64,000 bases of DNA from Palsa-870 sp035937155 (GCA_035937155.1 DASYVJ010000058.1:1-64000), one strand, 5' to 3'; positions 41,178 through 51,118 are shown, numbered from the stretch's first letter. Notes: generated by a model from the letters alone, not told the origin. Translations and numbers: made by a program.

Positions 41178-43595
41178 GTGAGAGAAAAGGCGCGCGCCGT
41201 CGTCATCGGCGGTGGAGTCGGCGGCGCCGCCATCCTCTACTGGCTGACGCGCCTCGGCTGGACCGACACGGTTCTCGTCGAGCGCTCGCGCGTCACCAGC
41301 GGATCCACGTTTCATTCGGCGGGGCTCGTCGGCCAGCTTCGCGGCTCGCTCAGCCTGACCCAGATGATGATGAACTCGGTCGACCTCTATCGAGCCCTCG
41401 GCAAAGAGGTCGGGCTCGAGACTGGCTGGCATGAAGTTGGCTCGCTGCGCCTCGCGTCGAGCGAGGAGCGGATGGAGGAGCTGGCGCGCCAGGCGGGCTG
41501 GGCGAAGACGTTCGGCCTGCCCCTCGAGCTCGTTTCGGCCGAAGAAGCGCAGCGCATGTTCCCACCCATGTCGACAGACGGCGTCCTCGGCGGGGCGTTC
41601 CTGCCGACCGACGGATATATCGACCCGAGCCAGCTCACGTTCGCTCTGGTCGAAGGCGCGCGACGGCGCGGCGCGGAGATCTGCGAAGACACCCGAGTCA
41701 CCGGGATCGAGGTTCGCGAGGGGCGCGTGCGTCGCGTGATAACCGACCGCGGCGACATCGATACGGAGCTAGTGGTCAACGCCGGCGGAATGTTCGCTCC
41801 GGAAATCGGCCACATGGTCGGCGTCACCGTCCCGCTGATCCCGATGGCGCATGAGTACCTGATCACCAAGCCGTCGGGCCTGCCGCTCGACATGCCGACG
41901 ATGCGCGATCCCTCATTGCTCGTCTACTACCGGCCCGAGTCGGGCGGGCTGATCATGGGCGGCTACGAGCGGGACCCGGCGCCGTGGGGTCTCGACGGCA
42001 TCCCGCCCGACTTCAACGGCAGGCTCCTGGAGCCGGACTGGGACCGCTTCGAGCCGCTGATGACCAACGCGATCGTTCGCACGCCTTCCATCAAGGACGC
42101 GCAGGTTGTCCGCCTGGTCAACGGACCGGAGGCGTTCACCCCCGACAACGAGTTCATCCTCGGACCCTCAGAGGTGCGCGGCTTCTGGGTCGCCGCTGGC
42201 TTCTGCGCGCACGGCCTGGCCGGCGCGGGTGGAATGGGCCGGCTGGTCGCGGAGTGGATCGTCGAGGGGCGCCCCGGACTGGATGCTTGGGAGATGGATT
42301 CGCGGCGTTTCGGCCGGCACTACATCAGCCGCGAGTACACGCTGGCCCGCACGCGCGAGGTGTATTCGACCTACTACGACGTCAAGTACCCGGGGCACGA
42401 GCGAAGTGCCGGGCGCCCGCTTCGCGTCTCGCCGATTTACTCGCGGCTCTCCGAACTGGGTGTGGCCTTCGGTGAGAAGTCGGGTTGGGAACGAGCCAAC
42501 TGGTTTGAGCCGAACGGGGCTCGCGGCGATGAGTCTCTGCGGCCTCGCGGGTGGGCCGGTCGCTTGTGGTCGCCCGCAATCGGAGTTGAGCACAGCGCAT
42601 GCCGCGAGTCGGCCGCGATGTTCGACTTCACGTCGTTCGCAAAGATCGACATTCGAGGCCGCGGCGCCGCATCGTTTCTCGAGAGCCTCACCGACAATCG
42701 CGTCGCCCGCGCCGTCGGCGCGCTCACGTACACACAGATGCTAAACGAGGGCGGCGGCATCGAATGCGACTTCACTGTGACGCGGCTAGCCGAGGACCGC
42801 TTTCGCGTCATCACAGGCACCGCCTTCGGCCAGCACGATCTCTTCTGGATCAGGGACCACGCACCAGACGATGGATCGGTCCAGGTTGAGGACGTCACGT
42901 CGGCTTATGCCTGCGTCGGTTTGTGGGGACCCGCCGCCCGCGACATCCTCCAGCCACTGACTCTGACTCCGATCGGCAATGAAGCCTTTCCGTTCATGAC
43001 CGCGCAGCAGCTTGCCGTCGGCTCGGTGCCTTGCGTCGCGCTGCGCGTCACGTACGTGGGCGAGCTGGGATGGGAGCTCTACTGCCCGTCGGACTTCGGC
43101 CTGCGGTTGTGGGACACGCTCTGGGAGGCCGGGCAGTCCAAGGGACTCGTCGCCGGGGGCTACAAAGCGGTCGACTCGCTGCGCTTGGAAAAGGGCTATC
43201 GCGTCTGGGGATCTGACATCGGCCCGGAATCCGACCCGTATCAGAGCGGTCTGGGTTTCTGCGTCAAGCTCGACAAGGGCGAGTTCATCGGTCGCGCGGC
43301 GCTGCTGAAGAAAAAGGAAGCGCCGGAGAAGACGAGGCTCGCGTGTCTCGTGCTCGACGACCCGCGGTCGGTCGCGCTGGGATCGGAGCCAGTGCGGATT
43401 GGTGGCGAGGTGGCAGGGCGCGTGACAAGCGGGGGCTATGTCTACAAGGTCGAGAAATCCATCGCGTACGCATATGTGCCGGCAGGCGCAGCGGTCGGCA
43501 CGCCGGTCGAAGTCGAGATCTTCGGAACATGGGTGCCCGGCGAGATTGCGAAAGACCCGCTCTATGATCCCGCCGGAGAAAAGATCAGGCGCTAG
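41178..43595 (+). CDS. FAD-dependent dimethylglycine/sarcosine dehydrogenase-type protein with GcvT domain
   Basis: An 805-aa fusion. Residues ~5-380 are a DAO-type FAD oxidoreductase: dinucleotide motif AVVIGGGVGGAAILYWLTRL, then the STFHSAGLVGQLRGSLSLTQ flavin-attachment-like block. Residues ~440-800 are the folate-binding GcvT/aminomethyltransferase domain (GRGAASFLESLTDNRVARAV, RVTYVGELGWELYCPSDFGL, SGLGFCVKLDKGEFIGR). Such enzymes oxidise N-methyl groups and pass formaldehyde to tetrahydrofolate. GTG 41178 follows a GGGTGGGGGCG stretch; the exact start is uncertain. It is probably served by the adjacent permease. Confidence 0.9.
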   Translation: MREKARAVVIGGGVGGAAILYWLTRLGWTDTVLVERSRVTSGSTFHSAGLVGQLRGSLSLTQMMMNSVDLYRALGKEVGLETGWHEVGSLRLASSEERMEELARQAGWAKTFGLPLELVSAEEAQRMFPPMSTDGVLGGAFLPTDGYIDPSQLTFALVEGARRRGAEICEDTRVTGIEVREGRVRRVITDRGDIDTELVVNAGGMFAPEIGHMVGVTVPLIPMAHEYLITKPSGLPLDMPTMRDPSLLVYYRPESGGLIMGGYERDPAPWGLDGIPPDFNGRLLEPDWDRFEPLMTNAIVRTPSIKDAQVVRLVNGPEAFTPDNEFILGPSEVRGFWVAAGFCAHGLAGAGGMGRLVAEWIVEGRPGLDAWEMDSRRFGRHYISREYTLARTREVYSTYYDVKYPGHERSAGRPLRVSPIYSRLSELGVAFGEKSGWERANWFEPNGARGDESLRPRGWAGRLWSPAIGVEHSACRESAAMFDFTSFAKIDIRGRGAASFLESLTDNRVARAVGALTYTQMLNEGGGIECDFTVTRLAEDRFRVITGTAFGQHDLFWIRDHAPDDGSVQVEDVTSAYACVGLWGPAARDILQPLTLTPIGNEAFPFMTAQQLAVGSVPCVALRVTYVGELGWELYCPSDFGLRLWDTLWEAGQSKGLVAGGYKAVDSLRLEKGYRVWGSDIGPESDPYQSGLGFCVKLDKGEFIGRAALLKKKEAPEKTRLACLVLDDPRSVALGSEPVRIGGEVAGRVTSGGYVYKVEKSIAYAYVPAGAAVGTPVEVEIFGTWVPGEIAKDPLYDPAGEKIRR

Positions 43596-43621
43596 GAGCT
43601 GAAGTTAAGCTGTCGAACAAG

Positions 43622-44647
43622 TTGTCGCAGAACACGAAGCCCCAAATCGACCACCGTAGGGCGATGAGTCGCATTATTCGCGCATACAGGCAGTCCAGTT
43701 GCGTGGCGGTTGCGGTTGAGCTTGGGCTCGCTGAGCGACTCGCCGCGGGCCCGCGGAGCGCCGCCGAATTGGCCGCCGAAGCGGGTGCCCATACGCCATC
43801 GTTGCGACGTCTCCTGCGCACGCTTGTGGCGATGGGGGTTGTTGCCGAGGACGGATCGGGTCGTTACTCGGTAACTCCGCTGGGCGAAGAGATGAGGCAA
43901 GACCGGTTGGGTCCAACCGCGCGGTTCTTCAACGCAGAACATCACTTGCAATCCTGGATGCACCTCGACCACTCGATCAGGACCGGGGAGCGCGCCTTCG
44001 ACCACGTCTACGGAATGCGGAACTGGGATTACTACGCGAAGCATCCTACGGAGGCGGCCATTTTCGATGGCGCGATGTCGTCGATCACCGGCCCTGTATC
44101 AAAGGCCGTCGCGGCGGCATATGACTTCTCGCAGTTTCCGTTGATCGCAGACCTCGGCGGTGGCGACGGCACGCTGCTGACCGAGATCCTGCATCGGTAT
44201 CCATCAGTGAGAGGGTTGCTCTTCGACCTTCCAAATGTCGTCGAGCGTGCGAGGAAGAAACTGGCCGCCTCTAATGTCATGGATCGGTGCGAGCTTGTCT
44301 GCGGCAGCTTCCTCGAGAAGATTCCTGCAGGCGCAAGCCTCTACATGATGAAAACGATCATTCACGACTGGGAAGAGCCTGCGGTCGGCACGATCCTCGA
44401 GCGCTGCAGGGCAGCGGTGGGTGACTCGGGCGCTCCCCTTCTGTTGATCGAGCGTGTGCTGCCAGAGAGAATCGGTCCCGAAGATATGGACGACCTCCTC
44501 GCTGACCTCGACATGCTGGCGAATCCCGGCGGACAGGAGCGCACCGAATCCGAATACACCGGCCTTCTGGAGCGCGCCGGCTTCAGGCTCGAGAGGATCT
44601 TCCCGACCCCCACTCCATTCAAGATCGTGGAGTCGCACCCGGTCTAG
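43622..44647 (+). CDS. O-methyltransferase, plant COMT/polyketide type
   Basis: A 341-aa two-domain enzyme. Residues ~12-85 are a winged-helix dimerisation domain (AVELGLAERLAAGPRSAAEL, RRLLRTLVAMGVVAEDG). Residues ~110-335 are the SAM domain with ADLGGGDGTLLTEIL, a GLLFDLPNVVERA acidic strand and the catalytic His in IIHDWEEP. It methylates a hydroxyl of an aromatic or polyketide-like compound. TTG 43622 has no nearby ribosome site; ATG 43664 is an alternative. No biosynthetic partner genes are visible. Confidence 0.85.
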   Translation: MSQNTKPQIDHRRAMSRIIRAYRQSSCVAVAVELGLAERLAAGPRSAAELAAEAGAHTPSLRRLLRTLVAMGVVAEDGSGRYSVTPLGEEMRQDRLGPTARFFNAEHHLQSWMHLDHSIRTGERAFDHVYGMRNWDYYAKHPTEAAIFDGAMSSITGPVSKAVAAAYDFSQFPLIADLGGGDGTLLTEILHRYPSVRGLLFDLPNVVERARKKLAASNVMDRCELVCGSFLEKIPAGASLYMMKTIIHDWEEPAVGTILERCRAAVGDSGAPLLLIERVLPERIGPEDMDDLLADLDMLANPGGQERTESEYTGLLERAGFRLERIFPTPTPFKIVESHPV

Positions 44648-44712
44648 TCCAACCATGCGACCGCATGTGAAGAGCGCTGGCAAGAGTTCGCCGTTCAGTC
44701 AGAATCCCGGGG

Positions 44713-46509
44713 GTGATCTCCAGCGCAGAGCGCGCGCTTCGCGAAGTCTTCGGCCTCGACGAATTCCGCCCTGGCCAAGCAGAAGTCGTCGCGGCAATGC
44801 TCGCAGGACGCGACGTGCTTTCGGTCGCGCCCACGGGATCCGGAAAGAGCATCAGCTACTGGGTGCCGGCTGTCGTCGAAGGCGGTCTGACGATGGTGGT
44901 CTCGCCGCTCATCGCGCTCATGAAGGACCAGGTCGACCGCCTCACCGAGCGAGGTGTCGCCGCAACGTTCATCAACTCGTCGGTGGAGCGCTCAGAACAA
45001 GTCGATCGGCTCCGCAGAGCAATCGCCGGCGAATACCGGCTGCTGTTCCTGGCGCCCGAGCGACTTGGGCGTCCAGGGTTCATGGACCGGCTGGCGGAGC
45101 TGCGCGTTCGCCGGGTGGTCGTCGACGAGGCGCACTGCATCTCCACCTGGGGACATGACTTCCGGCCCGATTACCGTCTTCTGGCTGCGGCGATCGCGGC
45201 CTGCGGACGGCCACCGGTGGCGGGGTTCACAGCGACAGCGACGCCGCAGGTTCGAGCAGACATCGCAAGCTCGCTTGACCTCAAAGATCCTTTCATCTCG
45301 GTCACCGGATTCCACCGGCCGACGTTGACACTCTCGGTGGTTCGATGCCGGGGCGAGCGCGCCAAGCGCGAGGAGCTGCGCCATCTGCTCCCAGGCCCGA
45401 CCCAGCAGGCGCTCATCTATGTGGGCACGGTCAGGGCAGCCGAAGAGGTGGCCGCCGACCTAGGCGTCGCTTGCTACCACGGACGTCAAGAGGCCTCGCA
45501 GCGCCGCCGCATTCAGGAGGACTTCACAGAAGGACGGACCAAGATTGTGGTCGCCACCTCGGCATTCGGCATGGGCGTGGACATAGCCGGCATCAGGCGC
45601 GTGATCCACTACGACCTACCGGGCAGCGTGGAGGCGTACTACCAGGAAGCCGGCCGCGCAGGACGCGACGGACAGGCGGCAGAATGCACGCTTCTCTACA
45701 GCCCGGCGGACCGCGACCTGCAGGCCTTCTTCATCGAGCAGTCAGGCCTCGAGGACGGCTCGCCGCTGAAGGACCACGCGTACGCGCGGCTCGCCCAGAT
45801 GATGGCCTACGCCGAGATGCGCGATTGCCGGCACGCGCGGATCGCGGATTACTTCGGCGAGAAGGATGTGCCCCGGCACTGCGGCGCCTGCGACAACTGC
45901 CTCGCCGCGCGGCCGCCGGAGGAGCCGGTGCCGGTCGACGCGGTGCGCGCCGGGCTCGCGGCAATGGCACGATTCAGCGGACGGGTCGGACTTGCCAACG
46001 TGGCCGCGGTGCTCGGCGGCCGGCGGACAAAATGGTCCGCCGCCCAAGCATGGGTGCAAGAGCTTGCGTTCCACGGAGCGCTGAGCAAATGGAGCGATGC
46101 GCGTGTCAGGCAGCTCCTCGCCGAGCTGGTGGGTGCCGGCTTCGCCCGCCAGAGCTCGGGGGAGTACCCCGTGGTCGAGCTCACGCCAGAGGGCCGCGAA
46201 GCCGTGACGCGCGGGACGCCGCCACCGCTCACGCTGCCGGCCGAGGCAGCAAGTCTGAGGAGCCGTGCAGCGAACGGCGCCGATGTGCCGGTCGAGATGA
46301 TGGACCGCCTGCGGCAGTGGCGCCTGGAAACCGCCCGCGCCGCAAGCGTTCCTGCGTACGTTGTGTTCCACGACTCGACACTTGCCGCAATCGCCGTGGC
46401 ACGACCCACGAATCTGGCCGACCTGCTGCGCGTGCCTGGCGTGGGCGATTCGAAGCTACGTAAGTACGGCGAAGAGGTGCTGGAGGTGATTCGAACGACC
46501 ACGCCGTGA
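44713..46509 (+). CDS. recQ: RecQ-family ATP-dependent DNA helicase
   Basis: A 598-aa 3'-5' DNA helicase of replication-fork repair. Motifs: 0 FRPGQAEVV, I APTGSGKS, Ia SPLIALMKDQV, II DEAHCISTWGHDFRPDY, III ATATPQVR, V/VI SAFGMGVDIAGIRRVIHYDL and QEAGRAGRDG. The Cys4 zinc site follows (CRHARIADYFGE...CGACDNC), then a winged-helix RQC-like region. The C-terminal ~80 residues form an HRDC domain (AYVVFHDSTLAAIAVARPTN, LRVPGVGDSKLRKYGEEVLE). All catalytic motifs are intact. It starts at GTG 44713; CAGAAT lies 7 nt upstream. Confidence 0.93.
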   Translation: MISSAERALREVFGLDEFRPGQAEVVAAMLAGRDVLSVAPTGSGKSISYWVPAVVEGGLTMVVSPLIALMKDQVDRLTERGVAATFINSSVERSEQVDRLRRAIAGEYRLLFLAPERLGRPGFMDRLAELRVRRVVVDEAHCISTWGHDFRPDYRLLAAAIAACGRPPVAGFTATATPQVRADIASSLDLKDPFISVTGFHRPTLTLSVVRCRGERAKREELRHLLPGPTQQALIYVGTVRAAEEVAADLGVACYHGRQEASQRRRIQEDFTEGRTKIVVATSAFGMGVDIAGIRRVIHYDLPGSVEAYYQEAGRAGRDGQAAECTLLYSPADRDLQAFFIEQSGLEDGSPLKDHAYARLAQMMAYAEMRDCRHARIADYFGEKDVPRHCGACDNCLAARPPEEPVPVDAVRAGLAAMARFSGRVGLANVAAVLGGRRTKWSAAQAWVQELAFHGALSKWSDARVRQLLAELVGAGFARQSSGEYPVVELTPEGREAVTRGTPPPLTLPAEAASLRSRAANGADVPVEMMDRLRQWRLETARAASVPAYVVFHDSTLAAIAVARPTNLADLLRVPGVGDSKLRKYGEEVLEVIRTTTP

Positions 46510-46544
46510 TTCGACGCGGCGGAATCCCGTGCTAAAGCGCGCCC

Positions 46545-47450
46545 TCAGGCTCTCGGACGAAGGGCCCGCCCCAGCATCTCTATGAAGCGCGACAGCGTGG
46601 TTCCATCCTCAGCACCATGCAGCGGATTGAGCTCGGTGATGGTGAGCGCCCGGAAGCGCGGATCCTTGACGAGAGTCGTGAGAACCTGCTCGGCGTTGTC
46701 TAGAGAGATGCCGACGTTTCGTCCCGTGTTTTCCGAGAGCGGGGCATCGATGAAGTCGATGACGTCCACGTCAAAGTGGATCAAGAGCCTTGTTTGTTCA
46801 GACCTCTGAAATGGCAGCGCCGATACGGCCGCGGCTGTTGGATCAGAGATGACCTCTGCCGCGCTTATGGTCGTGATGCCGTAACGGTCGATGCACCGGC
46901 GCTCCCAATCGGTGCTTTGACTCGCCTCGTATCCAAGGAAGACCAACTGATCCGGCCTTATCAATGGATGTCTGGTACCCACGTTGCACAGCTCGGGCAA
47001 CGCCTTGGGGTCGCCAAGCGCATGTGCCACTCCCATCCAGTCGAGCGCGCCATCGATCGTGCTCTCGGGGACGTTGAGATCCGCGTGCATGTCGAAGTAG
47101 ACGAGTAACACGTCCTCGTCGACGGCGTACGCAGCCAGCGTGCCGAGGCCCACCGTGCAGTCGCCTCCGAGCACAAGAACAGCCTTTTGAGTACGGACTT
47201 CCGGGCCTATGCTTTGGGCTGTGTTCCGTACGTAGCCGACGACGGTATCGAGGTTCTGGGCGAAGCGATGACCGCGATCCGGACGCCAACGCCAGACAGG
47301 CAAATCGCCGAGGTCATGGACCTCCCAGCCCGCTGATCCCAAAGTCGACAGGAGCCCATGCTTCCTCAGCGCCTCGGGCGCAAGCTCCTGACCTGGCGCA
47401 TACGCGCCTGCACTGCTTGGGACTCCTAACACGGCAAGCTCTCTGGTCAC
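46545..47450 (-). CDS. Arginase/agmatinase-family ureohydrolase
   Basis: A 301-aa binuclear-metal ureohydrolase. Metal ligands: D120, H122 and D124 in FDMHADLN, and D227/D229 in HFDVDVIDF. The first ligand position, usually His in GGDH, is Cys98 (LGGDCTVGLG), which may weaken one metal site or shift the reaction. The family splits guanidino groups from arginine, agmatine, guanidinobutyrate or similar. GTG 47450 overlaps the upstream kinase stop (GTGA), so the two form an operon. Beside polyamine and GABA genes, agmatine or guanidinobutyrate is a reasonable guess. Confidence 0.82.
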   Translation of the reverse strand: MTRELAVLGVPSSAGAYAPGQELAPEALRKHGLLSTLGSAGWEVHDLGDLPVWRWRPDRGHRFAQNLDTVVGYVRNTAQSIGPEVRTQKAVLVLGGDCTVGLGTLAAYAVDEDVLLVYFDMHADLNVPESTIDGALDWMGVAHALGDPKALPELCNVGTRHPLIRPDQLVFLGYEASQSTDWERRCIDRYGITTISAAEVISDPTAAAVSALPFQRSEQTRLLIHFDVDVIDFIDAPLSENTGRNVGISLDNAEQVLTTLVKDPRFRALTITELNPLHGAEDGTTLSRFIEMLGRALRPRA

Positions 47451-48328
47451 CGAGCTGTCCTTAGATAGTCGACGAACTGACGGTCCGATGATGTCTGCTC
47501 CATGCGCGCGAAGTGCTTTGACGCGTAACCCTTGAAATCGAAGTCCAGCTCCGAGATCCCGCTCTGCAGCACCCCCCACATCGCCTCGCGAAAGTCGGAC
47601 ATGAAGCGCATCAACCGCAGGGCGGCCAGGTCCGAGTCGCGCTCGACACCGAAGTAAGCGGCTAGCAATCGCCGGTCGTCGTCGACCTCGAACTCGTGGT
47701 TCACCGAGAAGTTGGCCAGGTCGAAGAACCGATCGCCCATCCCCGCGTACTCCCAATCAACGATGCGGATCGCCCCGTCGTCCAGAAAGTTTGCGTTCAG
47801 CAGGTCGTTGTGACAAGGCACGAGGGGCTGCGGGCCGCGAGCTGCGCGGATCCGCTCTGACACCTCACGCGCGGCGATGAACTCCTTCGGGAGCTCGACG
47901 CCATGCGCTTCAGCCTCACCCCGATACTCGTCAACCACCGTGTAGGCATCAAATCGACCCGGAATGGCGGCCGCAGAGTGGATCTTGCGCAGCGCCTCCG
48001 CCACGCGCGGCAGCACCGATGCGCTCCGCATCTCTTCAAGACCAATCGGCCGGCCGTCAATGAAGCGCGTGACCAGCCAGCCCTCCGACTCGACGAAATC
48101 CACCACCCCGGGCCCGACGCCGATCTCCTCCGCCCTCAGGCTCGCCGCGTGCTCGACGGCCCGGTCGATGCCCAGCAGGTCGGTCTTCTTGCCGCCCATC
48201 CTGAGGACGTAGGCGGCCCCGTCCACCTCAACTTTGAAGTTGCGATTGGTGATGCCGCCGTCCAGTGGCACCACGCGCGAGCGGCGTCCCGGCCAGAGCC
48301 GATCGACAGCAGCCGCCGCGCCTTCCAC
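47447..48328 (-). CDS. Aminoglycoside/choline-kinase-like phosphotransferase
   Basis: A 293-aa small-molecule kinase. Nucleotide loop GGITNRNFKV (24-33), Lys/ATP strand AAYVLRMGGKK, catalytic loop CHNDLLNAN (H173, D175, N180) and metal Asp191 in IRIVDWEYAGMGDRFFDLAN. The DWEYA and GGITN forms are those of choline/ethanolamine-type kinases. It phosphorylates a hydroxyl on an amine-containing substrate. GTG 48328 is tentative; TACGAT lies 8 nt upstream. It is divergent from the aminotransferase, with 31 bp between the starts. Confidence 0.82.
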   Translation of the reverse strand: MEGAAAAVDRLWPGRRSRVVPLDGGITNRNFKVEVDGAAYVLRMGGKKTDLLGIDRAVEHAASLRAEEIGVGPGVVDFVESEGWLVTRFIDGRPIGLEEMRSASVLPRVAEALRKIHSAAAIPGRFDAYTVVDEYRGEAEAHGVELPKEFIAAREVSERIRAARGPQPLVPCHNDLLNANFLDDGAIRIVDWEYAGMGDRFFDLANFSVNHEFEVDDDRRLLAAYFGVERDSDLAALRLMRFMSDFREAMWGVLQSGISELDFDFKGYASKHFARMEQTSSDRQFVDYLRTAR

Positions 48329-48359
48329 AGTGCCGGATCGTATCTGCTTGAATGGCCCC

Positions 48360-49676
48360 GTGAAGGTCGAGAAGCCGGCGCTTGACGCAGAGCTGACCGA
48401 GCTTCGCTCCAAGTACGTCCCTCGGGGCATCACCTCCGCTCACCCGCTGGTCGCCGACCGAGCCAAAGGCTCCGAACTCTGGGACGTCAACGGGCGCCGC
48501 TACGTCGACTTCGCCGGCGGGATCGGCGTGATGAACGTCGGCCACGGTCACCCGCGCGTCATGGACGCAGTCCGGGCCCAGCTCGAACGTGCCACCCACA
48601 CCTCTTTCCAGGTGGTGATGTACGAGTCGTACCTGCGCCTAGCCGAGCGTCTTTGCGAGGTCGCGCCGCTCGAGGGACCGAAGAAAGCGATCTTTTTCAG
48701 CACCGGGGCGGAGGCTGTTGAAAACGCGGTCAAGATCGCCCGCGCCTACACCGGTCGGCCGGCGGTGATCAGCTTCCAGGGCAGCTTCCACGGGCGGACG
48801 CTACTCACGCTCAGCCTCACCGGGTCGGTGAGCCCTTACAAGCAGAACTTCGGCCCCTACGCGACCGAGATCTACCAGTCACCGTTCCCCTACGAGTACC
48901 GCGGCTGGGACACCGAGCGGGCGCTCGCCTCGCTGGAGAACCTGTTCGAGTCCGAGGTGTCGCCGAAGCGCGTCGCAGCCGTGATCATCGAGCCAGTCCT
49001 CGGCGAAGGCGGGTTCGTGCCGGCTCCCACCGACTTCCTGCGCCGCCTGCGTGAGCTGACCAAACGCCACGACATCCTCTTGATCGCCGACGAGATACAG
49101 AGCGGGTTCGGACGCACCGGCAAGTTCTTTGCCATCGAGCACTCCGGGGTCCAGCCCGACCTCGTCACAGTCGCCAAGAGCCTGGCGGCTGGATTTCCAC
49201 TATCCGGCGTCGTCGGTCGAGCCGACGTGATGGACGCACCCGAGCCGGGCGGTCTGGGCGGCACGTATGGCGGCAACCCCATCGCGTGCGCGGCCGGCCT
49301 AGGCGTGATGGACGTGATGCGCGATGAGAAGCTGCCCGAACGCGCAGCCCGGATCGGCTCCATCATCGAGGAGCGCATGCAGAGCTGGGCCGCCGAGCAC
49401 GACATCGTTGGCGACGTTCGAGTCGTGGGCGCGATGGCAGGTATGGAGCTGGTGCGCGACCGCGCCACGAAAGAGCCGGCAGACAAGGAGACGGCGAAGG
49501 TTCTCGCGGTCGCACGCGAGAAGGGCTTGATCGTGCTGCGGGCCGGCACGCACCACAACGTGATCCGGACGCTGATGCCGTTGACCATTCCCGACGAGCA
49601 GCTCCACGAAGGGCTGGACATGCTGGGCTCGGCCCTGGCCGAGGTCGCGGAAGTTCCCGGAAGGAGGGAGACATGA
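48360..49676 (+). CDS. gabT: Class III aminotransferase, 4-aminobutyrate aminotransferase type
   Basis: A 438-aa PLP enzyme of the GABA transaminase type: GABA plus 2-oxoglutarate gives succinic semialdehyde plus glutamate. PLP Lys273 lies in VAKSLAAGFPLSGVVG. FFSTGAEAVENAVKIARAYT, SFHGRTLLTLSLTGSVSPYK and IADEIQSGFGRTGKFF are family signatures, with the SPFPYEYRGW segment typical of GabT. GTG 48360 fits the N-terminal similarity. The next gene overlaps by 4 bp (ATGA). Other omega-amino acids or phosphoamines remain possible substrates. Confidence 0.88.
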   Translation: MKVEKPALDAELTELRSKYVPRGITSAHPLVADRAKGSELWDVNGRRYVDFAGGIGVMNVGHGHPRVMDAVRAQLERATHTSFQVVMYESYLRLAERLCEVAPLEGPKKAIFFSTGAEAVENAVKIARAYTGRPAVISFQGSFHGRTLLTLSLTGSVSPYKQNFGPYATEIYQSPFPYEYRGWDTERALASLENLFESEVSPKRVAAVIIEPVLGEGGFVPAPTDFLRRLRELTKRHDILLIADEIQSGFGRTGKFFAIEHSGVQPDLVTVAKSLAAGFPLSGVVGRADVMDAPEPGGLGGTYGGNPIACAAGLGVMDVMRDEKLPERAARIGSIIEERMQSWAAEHDIVGDVRVVGAMAGMELVRDRATKEPADKETAKVLAVAREKGLIVLRAGTHHNVIRTLMPLTIPDEQLHEGLDMLGSALAEVAEVPGRRET

Positions 49677-51118
49677 GCACCACCCTGAAGCGCCGCGAGA
49701 TGTTCATCGGAGGCAAGTGGGTTACCGGGACCGGGCATGACTACCAGGAAGTGATCAACCCAGCTACCGGCGAGGTGATCGCCGAGGTGCCGAAGGGGAC
49801 CGCGGAAGACGTCAACCTTGCCGTCAGGGCGGCCCGCAACGCCTTCGAGGATGTTTGGTTTGACACCACGCCTCGCGACCGCAGCGAGATGCTGCTCCAG
49901 CTCGCGGATGTCGTGATGCTTCACGCGGAGGAGCTTGCACGCATCGAATCCGAGAACGTCGGCAAGCCGCTGGCAGCGACCCTCTCGGAGGAGCTCCCGC
50001 CCATCGCCGACTGCTTTCGGTTTTTCGCCGGCGCGGCGCGGCTGCTCGAAGGCCGGGCCACGGGCGAGTACATGAAGGGCTTCACGAGCATGCTGCGACG
50101 GGAGCCGCTTGGAGTCGTGGGCTCGATCGCGCCGTGGAACTATCCGTTGATGATGGCGGCCTGGAAGTTGGGCCCGGCGCTGGCGGCCGGGAACACGGTC
50201 GTCTTGAAGCCATCCGAATGGACGCCACTGACAGCGCTACGCCTGGCCGAGTTGGCCGAGGGCATCTTTCCGCCTGGCGTGCTCAACGTCATCACGGGTG
50301 ACGGCGAACCGGTCGGCGCCGGCATCGTTCGACACCCAGGCGTCGCGATGGTCTCACTTACCGGCGACGTCAACACCGGCAAGATAATTGCCCGTGACGC
50401 TGCCTCGACGCTCAAGCGCGTGCACCTCGAGCTTGGCGGCAAAGCACCCGTGATCGTGTTCGACGACGCTGACCTAAATGCGGTCGTCGAGGGGATCAAG
50501 ATCGGCGGTTTCTTCAACGCGGGGCAGGACTGCACGGCCGCTACCCGGATCATCGCGGGGCCGCGCATCCACGACAAGCTGGTCAAGGACCTGGTGCCCG
50601 CAATCGAGTCACTGAAGGTCGGCGACCCAGCCGCAGCTGACACCGACATGGGACCGCTCGTTTCGGAGGAGCAGCTCGAGCGCGTCTCCGGCTTCGTCGA
50701 GCGCGCTCGTATGGCCGGCTCCGAGATCGCGACCGGTGGCGCGCGGATCAAGCGCCCCGGCTGGTGGTACGAGCCGACCATCGTCCTGCCGCCGGGCCCC
50801 GATGCGGAGATCGTGAACCGCGAGGTATTCGGTCCCGTGGTCACGATCCAGCGGTTCAGCGACGAGGACCAGGCCCTGGAGTGGGCGAATTCTGTCGACT
50901 ACGGCCTCGCCGCCTCCGTGTGGACCCGCGACGTCGGCCGCGCCCTCCGCATGGCTCGGCGTCTCCAGTTCGGCACCGTGTGGATCAACACGCACATCCC
51001 GCTGGTCAACGAGATGCCTCACGGCGGTTACAAGCAGAGCGGTTATGGCAAGGACATGTCGATCTACTCGCTCGAGGAATACACGCAGATCAAGCACGTG
51101 ATGGCGTCCCTCGACTGA
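49673..51118 (+). CDS. Aldehyde dehydrogenase, gamma-aminobutyraldehyde type
   Basis: A 481-aa NAD(P)-dependent dehydrogenase. Catalytic Cys287 is in FFNAGQDCTAATR and base Glu253 in HLELGGKAP; the cofactor loop is SLTGDVNTGK (the usual FTGS becomes LTGD) and NAD contacts lie in IAPWNYPLMMAAWKLGPALA. Overall it is closest to aminobutyraldehyde/betaine-aldehyde dehydrogenases (PatD-like), oxidising 4-aminobutyraldehyde from putrescine to GABA. The product would feed the coupled upstream aminotransferase. Its stop overlaps the CTG start inferred for potA. Confidence 0.88.
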   Translation: MSTTLKRREMFIGGKWVTGTGHDYQEVINPATGEVIAEVPKGTAEDVNLAVRAARNAFEDVWFDTTPRDRSEMLLQLADVVMLHAEELARIESENVGKPLAATLSEELPPIADCFRFFAGAARLLEGRATGEYMKGFTSMLRREPLGVVGSIAPWNYPLMMAAWKLGPALAAGNTVVLKPSEWTPLTALRLAELAEGIFPPGVLNVITGDGEPVGAGIVRHPGVAMVSLTGDVNTGKIIARDAASTLKRVHLELGGKAPVIVFDDADLNAVVEGIKIGGFFNAGQDCTAATRIIAGPRIHDKLVKDLVPAIESLKVGDPAAADTDMGPLVSEEQLERVSGFVERARMAGSEIATGGARIKRPGWWYEPTIVLPPGPDAEIVNREVFGPVVTIQRFSDEDQALEWANSVDYGLAASVWTRDVGRALRMARRLQFGTVWINTHIPLVNEMPHGGYKQSGYGKDMSIYSLEEYTQIKHVMASLD

